A DNA stretch of 64,000 nt from Drosophila pseudoobscura (taxonomy: Eukaryota > Arthropoda > Insecta > Diptera > Drosophilidae). The stretch is from the NCBI RefSeq assembly GCF_009870125.1, contig NC_046683.1:3844001-3908000 (forward strand), written 5' to 3'. Positions 47,801 through 56,604 of this stretch are shown here, piece by piece. The notes under the pieces are model-generated. The model saw only the letters and a program-made list of their open reading frames with translations. It had not been told where the DNA came from and did not search any database. The translations under genes were made by a program, and so were the position numbers. Position 1 is the first letter of the stretch. Each line of letters starts with the position of its first letter.

Positions 47801-50800
47801 CGAAGGGCAGGACTTGGCGGGCAGAACCAGTACATTTCTGGCTCGAAAGTTGTCCAGGAATACGGCCAGCGGTGCGGTTCCGGCCTCGGACTGAGCCCTG
47901 GACGGGGACGGTGCTTGATAGCCTCCCGATGTGGAGAGGCTGCTGTTGTGTGATGTGGAGTGTGTGTGAAAGTCCAGATCGGAGAGAACCGAGACTGGAG
48001 GCGGCATGCGTTGCTCCTCTTGACCGCCTGGCATTCTCGATTTCGTTATCGGTCTGGCGGCTGTCGCCTCGGCTCGCCACGCCAGATTGCTGCTGGATGT
48101 GGGCACAGCGAACAGGGACAGGGTTCTCCGCTCGTTGTCCATGGACAGTGGAGGCTTCGAGTAGCTATTGAAACGGCTGGAACGGGCCGGAAGGGTCGAA
48201 GGTCGTTCCTGCACGGGGTATGTCCGGGTTCGCTGCTCCCGGCCCGACACAAGGCCATAGCTGCGGACTGAATTTGCCGCTGTTGGTGCTGCCGCCTCGC
48301 GATGCTCTGTTGCTGGATCCACCGTGAAGGGAAGCTGCTCCTTTGAGTAATTCATGGGTACTAGACGAGGAAAGCCCGCCTCAATCGAAGATATGGTCGT
48401 AGCCTCTCCATCTGGAGATGCGCCAGAGCCCGGCGATGGTTTCCTCGCGTATCTGGGTCCGCCTAAGGCTTGGACCAAGCCCCTCAGTCCCAGTGCGGCT
48501 GCGGTTATGGCACCGGCCGTACCCCCACCCTGCCGATGTGCTGCCTGGTGTCTGGAGGATCGACGGGGACTACGATGTGCAGCCGCCCTGCCAGAGGAAG
48601 CAGAAGAACGTGCCACGCTCCTGTGATGCATTGGTTGCATGCACGCCGGCGGTGGTGCATTCGTCTGCCAATTCTGTGGCTGCTGCTCTACTTCCGTGGC
48701 ATAGTCCTTCACTTCTACCTCATCATAGAAGGGTCTGGTCTCCGACACTGATCTCGGTAGTCGCCAATGCCGCTTGGGATTGTTGTCGGGTTGGGGTTGG
48801 GCCTGTCGCTGGAGATGCGGCTGAGGATGATGATGCTGCGACTGCGCCTGCGCCTGGCGATGGGGATGAGTCTGACGCTGAGCTGAGGACTGGCGCTCAG
48901 GCTGTAACTGGCGTTCAGGCTGTGACTGGCGTTCAGGCTGTGACTGGCGTTCAGGCTGTGACTGCCTCTCAGGACGTCTCTGGTCCTTGCGCTGTGACTG
49001 GCGCTCAGACTGTGGCCTCCGCTCAGGACGTGGCTGGCGCTCAGACTGTGGCTGTGGCTGTGGCTGGCTCTGGCTCCGGCACGGGGGCTGTCGCTGAGAC
49101 TGTGGCTCCTGATAATTCATGTGGAGTGGAGGCTGCGGCTGCGACTGCTGTATCTGGTGGTAATAAGGTGGCTCCCAATTATGTCCTTGAACTTGTGGCG
49201 GCCAGTTGTCCGTGGCAGGACGGTAGTAGGGGTCATATGTGGGGCTCTGCGGAGGACGGTCCTCATACCGATACGACTCGGGATACTGCCATTGATCTGG
49301 TGGATGCTCGACCCACACTCCAGCGTTATTTTCAGGACGTATCCCACTGCCGCAGACCGAGCGACGCGTGTGGCTCCATTGTGGACCCGCATCGACTTCA
49401 TAGCCAGGTTCTGCATACCACTCCTGGTCCTCGGGTAAGCCGTTCACTGGCTCCTGTTCCTGTTCCTGTTGCAGTTCCTCTTCGTGTTGCTGCTCCTCGG
49501 ATGGATAGTGTTCCTGCTCGTGCGCCTGCGCCTCCGCTTGCTCCTCGGCGGAATACCAGGTCGTCTGCTCTGCAGGAGCTGCCGCTGGGTCCATCGCCGC
49601 CCTGCTCGTGCCCTGAGCTGCGAATGACGACGGATTGTCCTGCTCGAGGTTCAAAATGAACTTGAGGCAACGCCGTCGCAGCTTTTCCTCGTAGTAGGCA
49701 TCTGCCCGTGGTCGGGACGTGCGCAGCGTGAGCGGCGCATGATTGTGGAACATCCATTTGGGCCTCTTGGCCTCCCGCCGTTGGACGACCGAGTGCTTCA
49801 GATCCAGCGGATGGCTGCTCAACAGCTTGGGTATTTTCTTGCTGGGGGAAAAGCCACAGCCAATGACAGAACCAGGACCAGGACCTACAACAGTCACCAT
49901 GCGGTGCTCGTGGGGCATATAGCGATTCTTTTCGTTGGGCTTCTGGTCGGGATATTGGGCCTCCATCCTGGGCTGCATTTGCATCTGCATCGGGGTCTCT
50001 GGCTGCCTCTGAGACGGCATCTGCTGCTGCGGGGACTGCATCTGCTGCTGAGGGGACTGCATCTGCTGCTGCGTGGACTGCATCTGCTGCTGCGGGGACT
50101 GCATCTGCTGCTGAGGGGACTGCATCTGCTGCTGCGTGGACTGCAGAAATCCCCATCTATCCGGCACTTCCTCCACACTGGCTACTGACGGTGTCGGCGT
50201 GAGGGGACTCTGAATGGTGTTCGTGTTGGAGCGGAGGGCACGTATCGAGCACCGCGTGTGGGTCGACCGAGAGCTGCTCAAGCCGTCCAGCCTGGCCACC
50301 TGATCGCACCACATTTTTGGCTGCGTTTCCGAGTAGTAGCGACGGCCCACTTCTCTGGGTGGTCGATGGGGGGGTGCTCGTGGCTTCTGCTGATTGACGT
50401 CTGCCGGTTGTGGCGACTGTGCTGCTGCTGCTGCTGCTGCTGGTGCTGGTCTTTCCCTCTCCGTGGCAGCTCCCTCGGTGCAGGAGCTCCTTTTGGAGCT
50501 GGTGAATCCATTGGCAATCCAACGCAGGGGCCCACCGATCGGTGCTCGAAGTTTGCAAGAGCGCGACAGGCTCTTCAGCTGCTTCCTCGTTGTGGGCCGC
50601 TCCTCGTTGAGCGTCGTTGTCCACTGAGAGTGCTCATCATCCTGATCATAGCCGCCCTTCTGTGCGTAAATCGGGGAATGGGACTGAAACTGGGCCTGTG
50701 GGTAGGCCTGGGGCTGCCTCTTCTCCTTCACATTTCTCCAGCACGGGGCATCCTTGTTACAGCGGCATTCTACCAGTCCTGGCTGCTGCTGCTGCTGCTG

Positions 50801-53800
50801 AAGCTGCTTCTCCTGTGTGATCCATTCGCCTCTGGGTGGATCCTCTTCGTAATTTTGTGCAGCTCTCTCTTGTACTGGCTCTCTCTCCTGGAACCGTTCA
50901 GCCTGATTCTCATCAAACTGAGAATCCTGCGTCGCAGCTGAAGCCGCCTGCTGCTGCTGTCGCTCCTGCTGCTGCTGTCGCTCCTGCTGCTGCTGTCGCT
51001 CCTTCTGCAGCGGCGGCTGCTCCTGCTGCTGGCAGTGCCGCTGCTGCCGCTGCTGCTGCTGCTGCTGCTGCTGCAGCGGCGGCTGCTCCTGCTGCTGCCA
51101 GTGCCGCTGCTGCTGGTACTGCTGCCATTGCTGCTGTCGCTCCTGCTGCTGCTGCTGCTGTCGCTCCTGCTGCTGCTGCAGCGGCTGCTGCTCCTGCTGC
51201 TGGCACTGCCGCTGCTGGCACTGCCGCTGCTGCTGGTACTGCTGCCGCTGCTGCTGGTACTGCTGCTGCTGCTGTTCCCGCTGCTGCTGTTCCCGCTGCT
51301 GCTGCTCCTGCTGCTGCTGCTCCTGCTGTTGCTGGTATTGCTGCTGCTGCTGTGGCTGCTGCTGCTGTGGCTGCTGCTGCTGTGGCTGCTGTTGCTGCTG
51401 CTTCTGGTACTGCTGCTGCTGCTTCTGGTACTGCTTCTGGGCACAGCGTACAGGGCACCCCTCGAGACAATTTTGGAATTCCTGCTCCCCCCAACTTATG
51501 GCAGAAATACCCTGTTTGGGGGCCGCTTCCGTCCAGGGACTGGCCTCTGTTGGATCTTGGCTGGCATCGGTACGAGGATTGGAATAGGAATATTTTGCAA
51601 ACACGCATTCACTCGGATACGAATTGGATTGATGGCATTGGAGTGCGGCTTCCGGCCCATCCGATGCACCGCTCGGCGGGTTTCGGCCACGGGTCGTGTG
51701 TGCTGGTATTTTCTCTGAGCGAGGGACTTCTTCGAAGTCGCTGCTCGAGATGGCAGTCTCCTGCCTCTGTCTCTCCGTGGCACGGGCTCTCCTCGATGCC
51801 GAAGATCTGGCACTCCGTGTCGGCGATGAAGACGTTCTTTCAACGTTCCTGCTCAATCGAACGGGACTCTGATTGGGACTGGGACTCGATGAGCCTCTGG
51901 CAGGTCGCTTCTTGACGGCTTGATTCCTAGGGCAGATTCCTAGGGAGGTTGGGCCTTTCTTTCTCTCGGTCTTGCGACTACACGCAGCCGGATCTTGACA
52001 GCTGCTTGGCCCATCCGAGAGCTGGTAAGTGTCAGCATCGCCATCTGGGACTGTGGCTGTGGCTGTGTTACCTGGAGGCTTGGTTTTCTTTCGCTTTGGA
52101 CTCTTGGCCATTGCGGCGGACTGCGAACGGACTCCGGTACTCCGGGGGGCTTGGCGAGGGGCAGCCGGGCTGCTGCGCTGGGCCGCCGGGGGCGAAGCTC
52201 GTCGGCCTCGGGCTGCCGTTGCCCTGGGACTGGGCTCTCGCTCTGGCTTGGGGCGGCAGGTGGTCTTCTTGGTCTTGAGGCAAACGCAACGGGCCCGCTT
52301 TTTGGCCACCATCTTCATCAGCTGCATGTAGTCGTTGGCCAGATAGCAGGCCCGTGTGCCATGCTTGTTCACCTTGAGGCAGAAACCCTCCACATAGGAC
52401 GATGCCTCGTCGTCCTCGAGCCTTGAGGAGGAGGCTTCCTTCGCATCCTTGGCCTGTGCTGTTCTCTCGTTTCTCTCGGCTCTCTCCGTTCTCCCAATTC
52501 TGTCGTCTCTTCCGGCTCTCTCGGCTCTCTCCGGCATCCTTCTTTTACCGAAACGCTCGTTGACAAACCTCCGCTTCACCGGCCTGGAGCTTCGCTTCTG
52601 CAGCGTCCAGATGGCCGATGACGGGCTACCCTTGAGGTTGCAGGCACCCGCCTGAGTCCGTCCCGTCGTGCAGAAAGTGCCACAGCTGTTGAGAGGATTT
52701 GGTGGGGCTCGGCTGCAGCTCTCGCTGCTGAGGTGTGGTCTCAAGGTGGTGGTACTGCTGCCGCCATGAGGGGAGCCTCCTCCATGCTCCGATTCCTCCC
52801 ATTCGGGCTGTGCTTCTGGTGCTGATGCGGTGTCTGACTCTCTGTCGTCTGCCTCTTGGGTGGGCGCTGGCGTGTCCCCGAATCGCCAGACATCGGGCTG
52901 ATGCTGGCACACACCACTCATGTGGTACAAAGCTGGGACTGCTCGGAGTGCTGGAGCTGGGGGTGGAGCCACGGTTGGGGGGCCACAGCCGTTGGGGAAG
53001 CCCTGGTTCTGGCGACGGATGCGCTGGTAGCTCGAGTTGTGGCTGTACAGCAGATGGCGGCCCGACCGCATGCAGCGCCTGCAGAGGTAGGCGAATCCGC
53101 CCAAAAAGGAGGGCGGCGCAAAGGGATTGCGCCTCCCGTCGTCGTCCTTTTTGGATTTCTTTCCCTTTTTCTCCTTCTTTTCTTTGGGCGGCTTCTGTTC
53201 TTTCTTTTCCTTTTTCTTTTTCTCTTTCTTTTCTTTCTTCTCTTTTTGTGGCTTCTCCTCGTTGGGTGGCTTTTCTATTCCCGATCCAGGACCGTCGATG
53301 GTCGATCCATCTCCCTTGAGGGGATCCTTGGACCAGCAGGGGCAGCATCTGAAGCCGCTTTTCTTCTTCTCTGGCTCCTTTTTCGGTCTCTTCTGCCGTG
53401 GGTATTCTGATTCAATCGGGCAACATATGGGCTTCCTCGTGGGCGGCCCCTCGGGCTCCTTGGGCTTCTCTACAGGCTGCAGTTGTGGTTCCGGCTCCGG
53501 TTGGCTGGGCTCCGGTTCCGGGCACTTGACTGGGCCAGCTCGGTCCTTGCACTGGTCCCTATCCGCTGTGGGATCCGACTGATCATTGTTTCGGCAAGGA
53601 CAGGTGGCATCGGTGCAGATCGGATCCTCTTCCATTTTCGCATCCGATTCGTAGGGGAGCAGGGCCGGACGGGGCGGCTTGGCACCCGCTGCGTGCACCG
53701 ACTCATCGCCGAGGCACTGCCTGTTCGCTGGGTTGCCATCCTCGTCGCAGGTGCAGACTGGGGCCGTCTCGCCCCAGTGCCGTATGGAGATGCCGTAGAG

Positions 53801-56604
53801 CGGGCAGCTCTCGGTCATCGCCTGCTCGTACTTCTGGAGTATACCGAAGAACTCCGGCGAGATGCGGCGAAAGTGTTGCGGCTCGAGTCGCCGCTGCGGT
53901 GCCTGCTGCAGCTCGTATTTCCTGCGCAGGCACGGCATCAGCGGCTCTGTGCGCCGCGTCGCCAGCTGGCACTCCCTGGACATGGGCTGGCCGTCGCCTT
54001 GGAACTGAATCTGGCAGGGACAACGGCACGAGGGACTCCGCCGGAGGCATATGCAGCTCCTACGCCGATCGATGCGCCGGCGATTGGGGCTCTGGGCGCC
54101 AGCCCCCATGCGTTTCTCGCTGTTCTTGCTGCTGTCTTTGGCCTGGCTCTTGCCTATGCTCGCCTTACTGCCACTGCTGGTGGCTTTGCCTTTGGCCATG
54201 CTCCTGCTCCTGCTTCTACTCCTGCTCCTGCTCCTGCTCCTGCTCTTGGCCTTTCTCTTTTTCGTGCTCCCCTCTTTCCCACATCCTGCCACATTTGGCT
54301 TGCAGTGAGTGACAGACTGACTGGGGGCCACTTTCTTGCCCTTCCGTTCGCTTCTAGCTGGAGCATTCTCTCTTCTGCTCCTGCGTCTGCTCCTGCACTC
54401 GCAATCGAGCTTGGCCTTCAGATGGCATTGCATCCGTTGCTTGACCGGGCAGGTGCAACAGCTCTCTGGCAGCCGGTCCTCTGCGGCATCTTCGGGGCAG
54501 CAGCAGCTGTCCTGGCCCTGGGCCTGGGCCTGGGCCAACTCCTCAGGGCTGATCTGGTCGAGGAAAACCTTCTGCTTGCGGAACCAGTCGGTGGCCAGGT
54601 CCGGGACCATCAGGCGCTTCTCCTGCTTGCGTCCGCCGGCGCCGACTAGCTGCTCCAGAATCGAACTCGGCCTTGTCCCGTTGCACTGGCAGCCCTCTCC
54701 TATCCGAGATCCTCCGGGCGGGGACGAGGCGGATGTTGTGTTCTGGGCGGACATTGGGGGCGGCGGGAAGTCGGACATGGTCTTCTCCAGATAATGCTTC
54801 AGATTCTGGCGCTGACTGGTCTGGACCTCGGCCTGCCGTGCGAGGAATTGTCGCACGGGGCACGGATCGACCTCCGGCGGGCAGTTTCTTGCTTCCATCT
54901 ACCGGCCGGTGCGGCTTCCTCTGTCTATAGACGGACTCTCTGCGCTCTCTGTTTCTGATGTCGTACATAAAATTTTGAGCTATTTCCGATAACTAAATTC
55001 GGTCGAAAGTCTAAGGTTTTTTTTATTTTAAATCCTTATTTAAATTCTACTCATTTTTGACGTAAAACTCCACCAAGGCCAAGGATATCCCCGGGCTAAG
55101 TGGCTGCCACCCACATCGCATCCCTAATAGAAAATCCCAGAAAGTCAAAAGCGGAGTGAGCGCGAAAAAAAAACCGAAATTTTCGGATCTGAAACACTAA
55201 CAATAACGAGACCTGCTTCGTTCAGTCCATTTTGGGCGAGCGATTCGATGTTATCAGAAAGCTAAGACGCTGATTCGGTGGCATGGTTCATGCAGGGCTC
55301 AAATACTCAAATACTCATGTACAGCCGCCGTCATCTCGAAAGCAGGAGATCGAGAGGGATAGAGATAGAGCGCGGAATGTTGTGTTTAGTCGCGGAATAC
55401 GTGCTTTGACCTCAAGATAACCGCTACTAATTAATGTATCTATCTTTATCTATTGCACGTATGTAGATATAATATATATCTCTATTATTTTCAGAACCGT
55501 TTCGGCCATCCAGGCATCGTTCTCCTTTCTGGTGGGCCTCATCGTTTGCAAGTCGACATGCACGAAATCATTCGTTTATGCCTCGCACTTCCTGATGGAG
55601 GCCTACGGATGGTTCGGGACGGCATACTTCATGTACGACATCTGGGCCATGTATAAGGTGCACACCCAGAAGATAGCCGACAAGCTGCACCTGCTGCGCC
55701 TGACCAAGGGACAGGGTTTATCGGGATCATCGATGTCAACGGTGAACGGTCATGTGAGGAGCGGTCACTGTGTGGCCACCAATGGCAGGTGCAGGGAGGC
55801 TGGTGGAACTGGTGCCGGTGGCAACAACAATGGCAGCACTCCCAGCACCCCCCATGAGATCTGTGACTATGACGGGGCCTGTGTGCAGATACCCAAGGAC
55901 GGTCGCTGGGACTTCCTTAAGTATGTGCTAACGCATCCGGTCATGATGATCCATCACGTCTTTATCGGCACCTTTGGTCTGCTGGTGGTCACGGTAAGGC
56001 ACACGCACACGCGTACCCATTCGATGCTCAGTCGTACACATAATTCAATGCACTCCTCTTCCTTTACAGTACATTCGTGGTGGTGGCCACTGCATCTATA
56101 GCTACATGTTCATGATGGAGTTCTCCACACCGTTTGTATCGCTGAGAAGCATCCTGAGCACGATGCGGCTAAAGGAGTCGCGTGTGTACATTGCCAACGG
56201 TCTCCTCATGCTGGCCACCTTCTTTGTGTGCCGCGTCTGCATGTGGCCGTATGTGATGTGGCGCTACAGCCTTGCCATTGAGGCGGCCAGCCTATGGTCG
56301 GCCATGAGCGGCCTGCCACGGGGATGTCTGGTCAGCATTGCCATACTGTTCTTGCCGCAGCTCTATTGGTTCTATCTGATGGTATTGGGGGCTATCAAGG
56401 TAATGCCGCATTTACATCTGTTTGCCATCTCGCTCATTTTCGTGTGTGTTACTCTCTTTTTGCCCGCAGACTTTTATGCCCAAGCGGAAGGCGCCTGCCC
56501 TACTGAAGAATGGTCCACCGGAAGCGACGGGTCTGGCGGAAACAACCACCACCACTACCACTACCACTCCCACTCCCACCGCCATAATAAATGGCAAGAA
56601 CTAG
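38895..56604 (+). CDS. TLC-domain multi-pass membrane protein (TLCD3/FAM57-like)
   Basis: Exons 38895-39301, 55495-55993, 56070-56399, 56470-56604; phases 2, 0, 0; 456 aa; first intron 16.2 kb. A Ser/Pro-rich N-terminus is followed by about eight hydrophobic segments: CYFSLAFSIGSMGLACGSLW, GLFLTSLGFIYFISL, IQASFSFLVGLIVC, FLMEAYGWFGTAYFMYDIW, VMMIHHVFIGTFGLLVV, YMFMMEFSTPFVSLRSIL, GLLMLATFFVCRVCMW and ILFLPQLYWFYLMVLGAI. The HPVMMIHH and EFSTPFVSLRSIL blocks are hallmarks of TRAM-LAG1-CLN8 (TLC) proteins, which act in ER/plasma-membrane lipid metabolism or sensing. A glycine/serine linker (about 185-245) is inserted before the core. The tail is Lys-rich with a Thr run. The closest human relatives by eye are TLCD3A/B. 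Two antisense genes are nested in intron 1. A plausible poly(A) signal, AATAAA, is at 58161. Confidence 0.82.
39302..43216 (+). other. First part of TLC-gene intron 1
   Basis: No ORF with coding character. It holds a (TA)n tract at about 39573-39600, AACGG repeats (40230-40262), a CCACTCG minisatellite (41065-41166) and GT tracts near 40925-41010. Confidence 0.5.
41065..41166. repeat. CCACTCG minisatellite
   Basis: Irregular tandem copies of ccactcg(c/g)c over about 100 bases. Confidence 0.55.
43217..45781 (-). CDS. Nested intronless gene: 854-aa basic disordered protein
   Basis: Single ORF on the - strand inside TLC-gene intron 1. The first ATG is at 45781 (MSKITETRGRNGKFFQYVCP). Coding character is strong, with GC3-rich codons and no stop for 855 codons. 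The protein is largely disordered: a Gly run and a Pro/Arg region (RRRSPSPARARAPAPPPRRR), acidic Glu-Pro repeats (ESESEPEPGPEP), Ser/Ile repeats, then better-ordered basic segments (SYQYFVSIPLKRGKKAQTV, RYLYRPMVKSLNPTVRR, RKYMPMLKMLSQIPYPSE, PIRRFRPMRKVLVDFKPEA). It ends with a Lys/Asn-rich tail. The stop TAA overlaps AATAAA. I recognise no domain. Nested, intronless, very basic proteins of this sort are often male-germline expressed in flies, which is inference. Confidence 0.7.
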   Translation of the reverse strand: MSKITETRGRNGKFFQYVCPPVRQGSCPPVAARLPPLEALSGERKRQTNLERKARRPVAGGRGGVGIRGIGSTGGVGGAAAPLPVARHGGGGGGGGGVPLRRRSPSPARARAPAPPPRRRKLQHLTPRLPRLADTAVVEWIMSPCQNFEQDSDSASEEDDPQPTGSRALKECRLPRRQIESHAYFVPSQRIMQVAELKKAQVWPFLAKKERLEQQTIAKQTDKPLLDPQSVAKSSTDSDPGPLVKASTDAKSELETQPESESEPEPGPEPAAVRDAAAAAPTAGHISGCQSQSQSHDSWYSISSISSISSASSASQPRQSSAAARPWSRTGLVAGNSKALKLTSTVIKIIPNATTESPVQPPRVAAASCAAAASEMETKSRPTRQQQPQAASKKQTTARTDADPLGEPTNVLLMATAPHKPPVESQSRSCPSKTPQAKPRPRSPVIRVRTQTQTQNQNPPSTTPFCMALTSAISARPQPQRQPQPQLQHTPPSAPVPPPISSKIVRMNQHKVPRTAEDGIDMSYQYFVSIPLKRGKKAQTVRYLYRPMVKSLNPTVRRSSLKRNKKKKGQQAADKSEEEQGPQVILVEPVAEPEVKEVNEFKAPALKVDRKYMPMLKMLSQIPYPSETDPKPTPKPKSHKASQHKESEADEDPQLTQGESQGDHQVAKADHQDRQVPNPETSTSLEAGGDSSPKKHSTPIRRFRPMRKVLVDFKPEATRLDSIAGTQISYHAPLRLMRRLKGGEAPKRSATPDHSKQVIKKPMDTVERIQKSVSFQLSDAKSSSSSSISIRLTNSKEHLNSFKIDEPEPEPEPASVLVPVPVPVRDKRKAKKKVVRKNKTNTNTNKNRKKKATK
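46676..47057 (+). pseudogene. Frameshifted ORF remnant, unidentified
   Basis: Three coding-like segments follow one another in different frames. The first is ATG 46676, with LEGLKAPYTEAQDLAINDSI and CDPLDLVLQRDQYGCLLWML, to about 46910. The second is AVAILVCGLIRQDACVARLN then NARKYR (about 46908-46986). The third is PAYLPDLTEEEAVKKATTKS then ASA and TAA (47055-47057). Each has GC-rich wobble positions in its own frame only. This fits a gene broken by two small indels; an unrecognised splice is less likely, as no GT-AG pair fits. An AATAAA lies at 47415. It is located between the two nested antisense genes. Family not recognised. Confidence 0.45.
47612..54898 (-). CDS. Nested intronless gene: 2428-aa Cys/Gln/Arg-rich low-complexity protein
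   Basis: A 7.3-kb uninterrupted ORF, ATG at 54898, antisense inside TLC-gene intron 1. Approximate regions by residue: 1-215 Cys-rich (CCCPEDAAEDRLPESCCTCP); 215-236 RS dipeptides; 290-540 Cys motifs (VCTCDEDG, CTDATCPC); 537-593 Lys/Glu tract; about 860-910 a conserved-looking block (GFCLKVNKHGTRACYLANDY, MQLMKMVAKKRARCVC); 1153-1318 Gln-rich; 1586-1628 MQSPQQQ heptads; about 1680-1750 (VVGPGPGSVIGCGFSPSKKI, then KRPKWMFHNHAPLTLR); 1946-2001 RQSQPE repeats; C-terminus LLEEQILQEYLPTPKCRRSR. No enzyme domain is recognised. Survival of such a long frame through CAG-rich DNA implies selection. It could be a cytoskeletal or sperm-structure protein (Cys-rich, basic), but this is a guess. Confidence 0.72.
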   Translation of the reverse strand: MEARNCPPEVDPCPVRQFLARQAEVQTSQRQNLKHYLEKTMSDFPPPPMSAQNTTSASSPPGGSRIGEGCQCNGTRPSSILEQLVGAGGRKQEKRLMVPDLATDWFRKQKVFLDQISPEELAQAQAQGQDSCCCPEDAAEDRLPESCCTCPVKQRMQCHLKAKLDCECRSRRRSRRENAPARSERKGKKVAPSQSVTHCKPNVAGCGKEGSTKKRKAKSRSRSRSRSRSRSRSMAKGKATSSGSKASIGKSQAKDSSKNSEKRMGAGAQSPNRRRIDRRRSCICLRRSPSCRCPCQIQFQGDGQPMSRECQLATRRTEPLMPCLRRKYELQQAPQRRLEPQHFRRISPEFFGILQKYEQAMTESCPLYGISIRHWGETAPVCTCDEDGNPANRQCLGDESVHAAGAKPPRPALLPYESDAKMEEDPICTDATCPCRNNDQSDPTADRDQCKDRAGPVKCPEPEPSQPEPEPQLQPVEKPKEPEGPPTRKPICCPIESEYPRQKRPKKEPEKKKSGFRCCPCWSKDPLKGDGSTIDGPGSGIEKPPNEEKPQKEKKEKKEKKKKEKKEQKPPKEKKEKKGKKSKKDDDGRRNPFAPPSFLGGFAYLCRRCMRSGRHLLYSHNSSYQRIRRQNQGFPNGCGPPTVAPPPAPALRAVPALYHMSGVCQHQPDVWRFGDTPAPTQEADDRESDTASAPEAQPEWEESEHGGGSPHGGSSTTTLRPHLSSESCSRAPPNPLNSCGTFCTTGRTQAGACNLKGSPSSAIWTLQKRSSRPVKRRFVNERFGKRRMPERAERAGRDDRIGRTERAERNERTAQAKDAKEASSSRLEDDEASSYVEGFCLKVNKHGTRACYLANDYMQLMKMVAKKRARCVCLKTKKTTCRPKPEREPSPRATAARGRRASPPAAQRSSPAAPRQAPRSTGVRSQSAAMAKSPKRKKTKPPGNTATATVPDGDADTYQLSDGPSSCQDPAACSRKTERKKGPTSLGICPRNQAVKKRPARGSSSPSPNQSPVRLSRNVERTSSSPTRSARSSASRRARATERQRQETAISSSDFEEVPRSEKIPAHTTRGRNPPSGASDGPEAALQCHQSNSYPSECVFAKYSYSNPRTDASQDPTEASPWTEAAPKQGISAISWGEQEFQNCLEGCPVRCAQKQYQKQQQQYQKQQQQQPQQQQPQQQQPQQQQQYQQQQEQQQQEQQQREQQQREQQQQQYQQQRQQYQQQRQCQQRQCQQQEQQPLQQQQERQQQQQQERQQQWQQYQQQRHWQQQEQPPLQQQQQQQQRQQRHCQQQEQPPLQKERQQQQERQQQQERQQQQAASAATQDSQFDENQAERFQEREPVQERAAQNYEEDPPRGEWITQEKQLQQQQQQPGLVECRCNKDAPCWRNVKEKRQPQAYPQAQFQSHSPIYAQKGGYDQDDEHSQWTTTLNEERPTTRKQLKSLSRSCKLRAPIGGPLRWIANGFTSSKRSSCTEGAATERERPAPAAAAAAAQSPQPADVNQQKPRAPPHRPPREVGRRYYSETQPKMWCDQVARLDGLSSSRSTHTRCSIRALRSNTNTIQSPLTPTPSVASVEEVPDRWGFLQSTQQQMQSPQQQMQSPQQQMQSTQQQMQSPQQQMQSPQQQMPSQRQPETPMQMQMQPRMEAQYPDQKPNEKNRYMPHEHRMVTVVGPGPGSVIGCGFSPSKKIPKLLSSHPLDLKHSVVQRREAKRPKWMFHNHAPLTLRTSRPRADAYYEEKLRRRCLKFILNLEQDNPSSFAAQGTSRAAMDPAAAPAEQTTWYSAEEQAEAQAHEQEHYPSEEQQHEEELQQEQEQEPVNGLPEDQEWYAEPGYEVDAGPQWSHTRRSVCGSGIRPENNAGVWVEHPPDQWQYPESYRYEDRPPQSPTYDPYYRPATDNWPPQVQGHNWEPPYYHQIQQSQPQPPLHMNYQEPQSQRQPPCRSQSQPQPQPQSERQPRPERRPQSERQSQRKDQRRPERQSQPERQSQPERQSQPERQLQPERQSSAQRQTHPHRQAQAQSQHHHPQPHLQRQAQPQPDNNPKRHWRLPRSVSETRPFYDEVEVKDYATEVEQQPQNWQTNAPPPACMQPMHHRSVARSSASSGRAAAHRSPRRSSRHQAAHRQGGGTAGAITAAALGLRGLVQALGGPRYARKPSPGSGASPDGEATTISSIEAGFPRLVPMNYSKEQLPFTVDPATEHREAAAPTAANSVRSYGLVSGREQRTRTYPVQERPSTLPARSSRFNSYSKPPLSMDNERRTLSLFAVPTSSSNLAWRAEATAARPITKSRMPGGQEEQRMPPPVSVLSDLDFHTHSTSHNSSLSTSGGYQAPSPSRAQSEAGTAPLAVFLDNFRARNVLVLPAKSCPSSEIPARGSGREKTKAKDEQGPTQGNRWFPATPLVIPPTYNALLEEQILQEYLPTPKCRRSRS
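48895..49060. repeat. 18-bp tandem repeat within the 2428-aa gene
   Basis: Five to nine copies of actggcgttcaggctgtg and variants, encoding RQSQPE on the - strand. Confidence 0.8.
50017..50143. repeat. 21-bp coding repeat with 63-bp higher-order unit
   Basis: Six units of gcatctgctgctgNNgggac type. The variants occur in the order cgggg, agggg, cgtgg, cgggg, agggg, cgtgg, so a three-unit block is duplicated. They encode QSPQQQM/QSTQQQM on the - strand. Confidence 0.85.
50944..51440. repeat. Long interrupted (CTG/CAG)n tract
   Basis: About 500 bases dominated by CTG with CTC, TGG, CGC and TGT interruptions. It encodes the Gln-rich region on the - strand. Confidence 0.95.
54899..55494 (+). other. 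End of TLC-gene intron 1 and promoter side of the 2428-aa gene
   Basis: AT-rich with no ORF. The intron ends tctattattttcag at 55494. The 2428-aa gene's promoter must lie here on the - strand, but I see no TATA box. Confidence 0.4.

Noticed and set aside
48418-49659. 413-codon + strand ORF opposite the 2428-aa gene
   Set aside because: It is the antisense shadow of repeats encoding RQSQPE; its own peptide is a simple Ala/Val/Gln repeat and the - strand frame is open far longer.
50836-51915. 359-codon Ala-rich + strand ORF
   Set aside because: It is a reading of the CTG tract in another frame (GCTGCT as Ala). All frames of such repeats stay open; no independent coding signal.
53483-54649. 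388-codon + strand ORF
   Set aside because: Complement of the GC-rich start of the 2428-aa gene; no plausible start context or homology.
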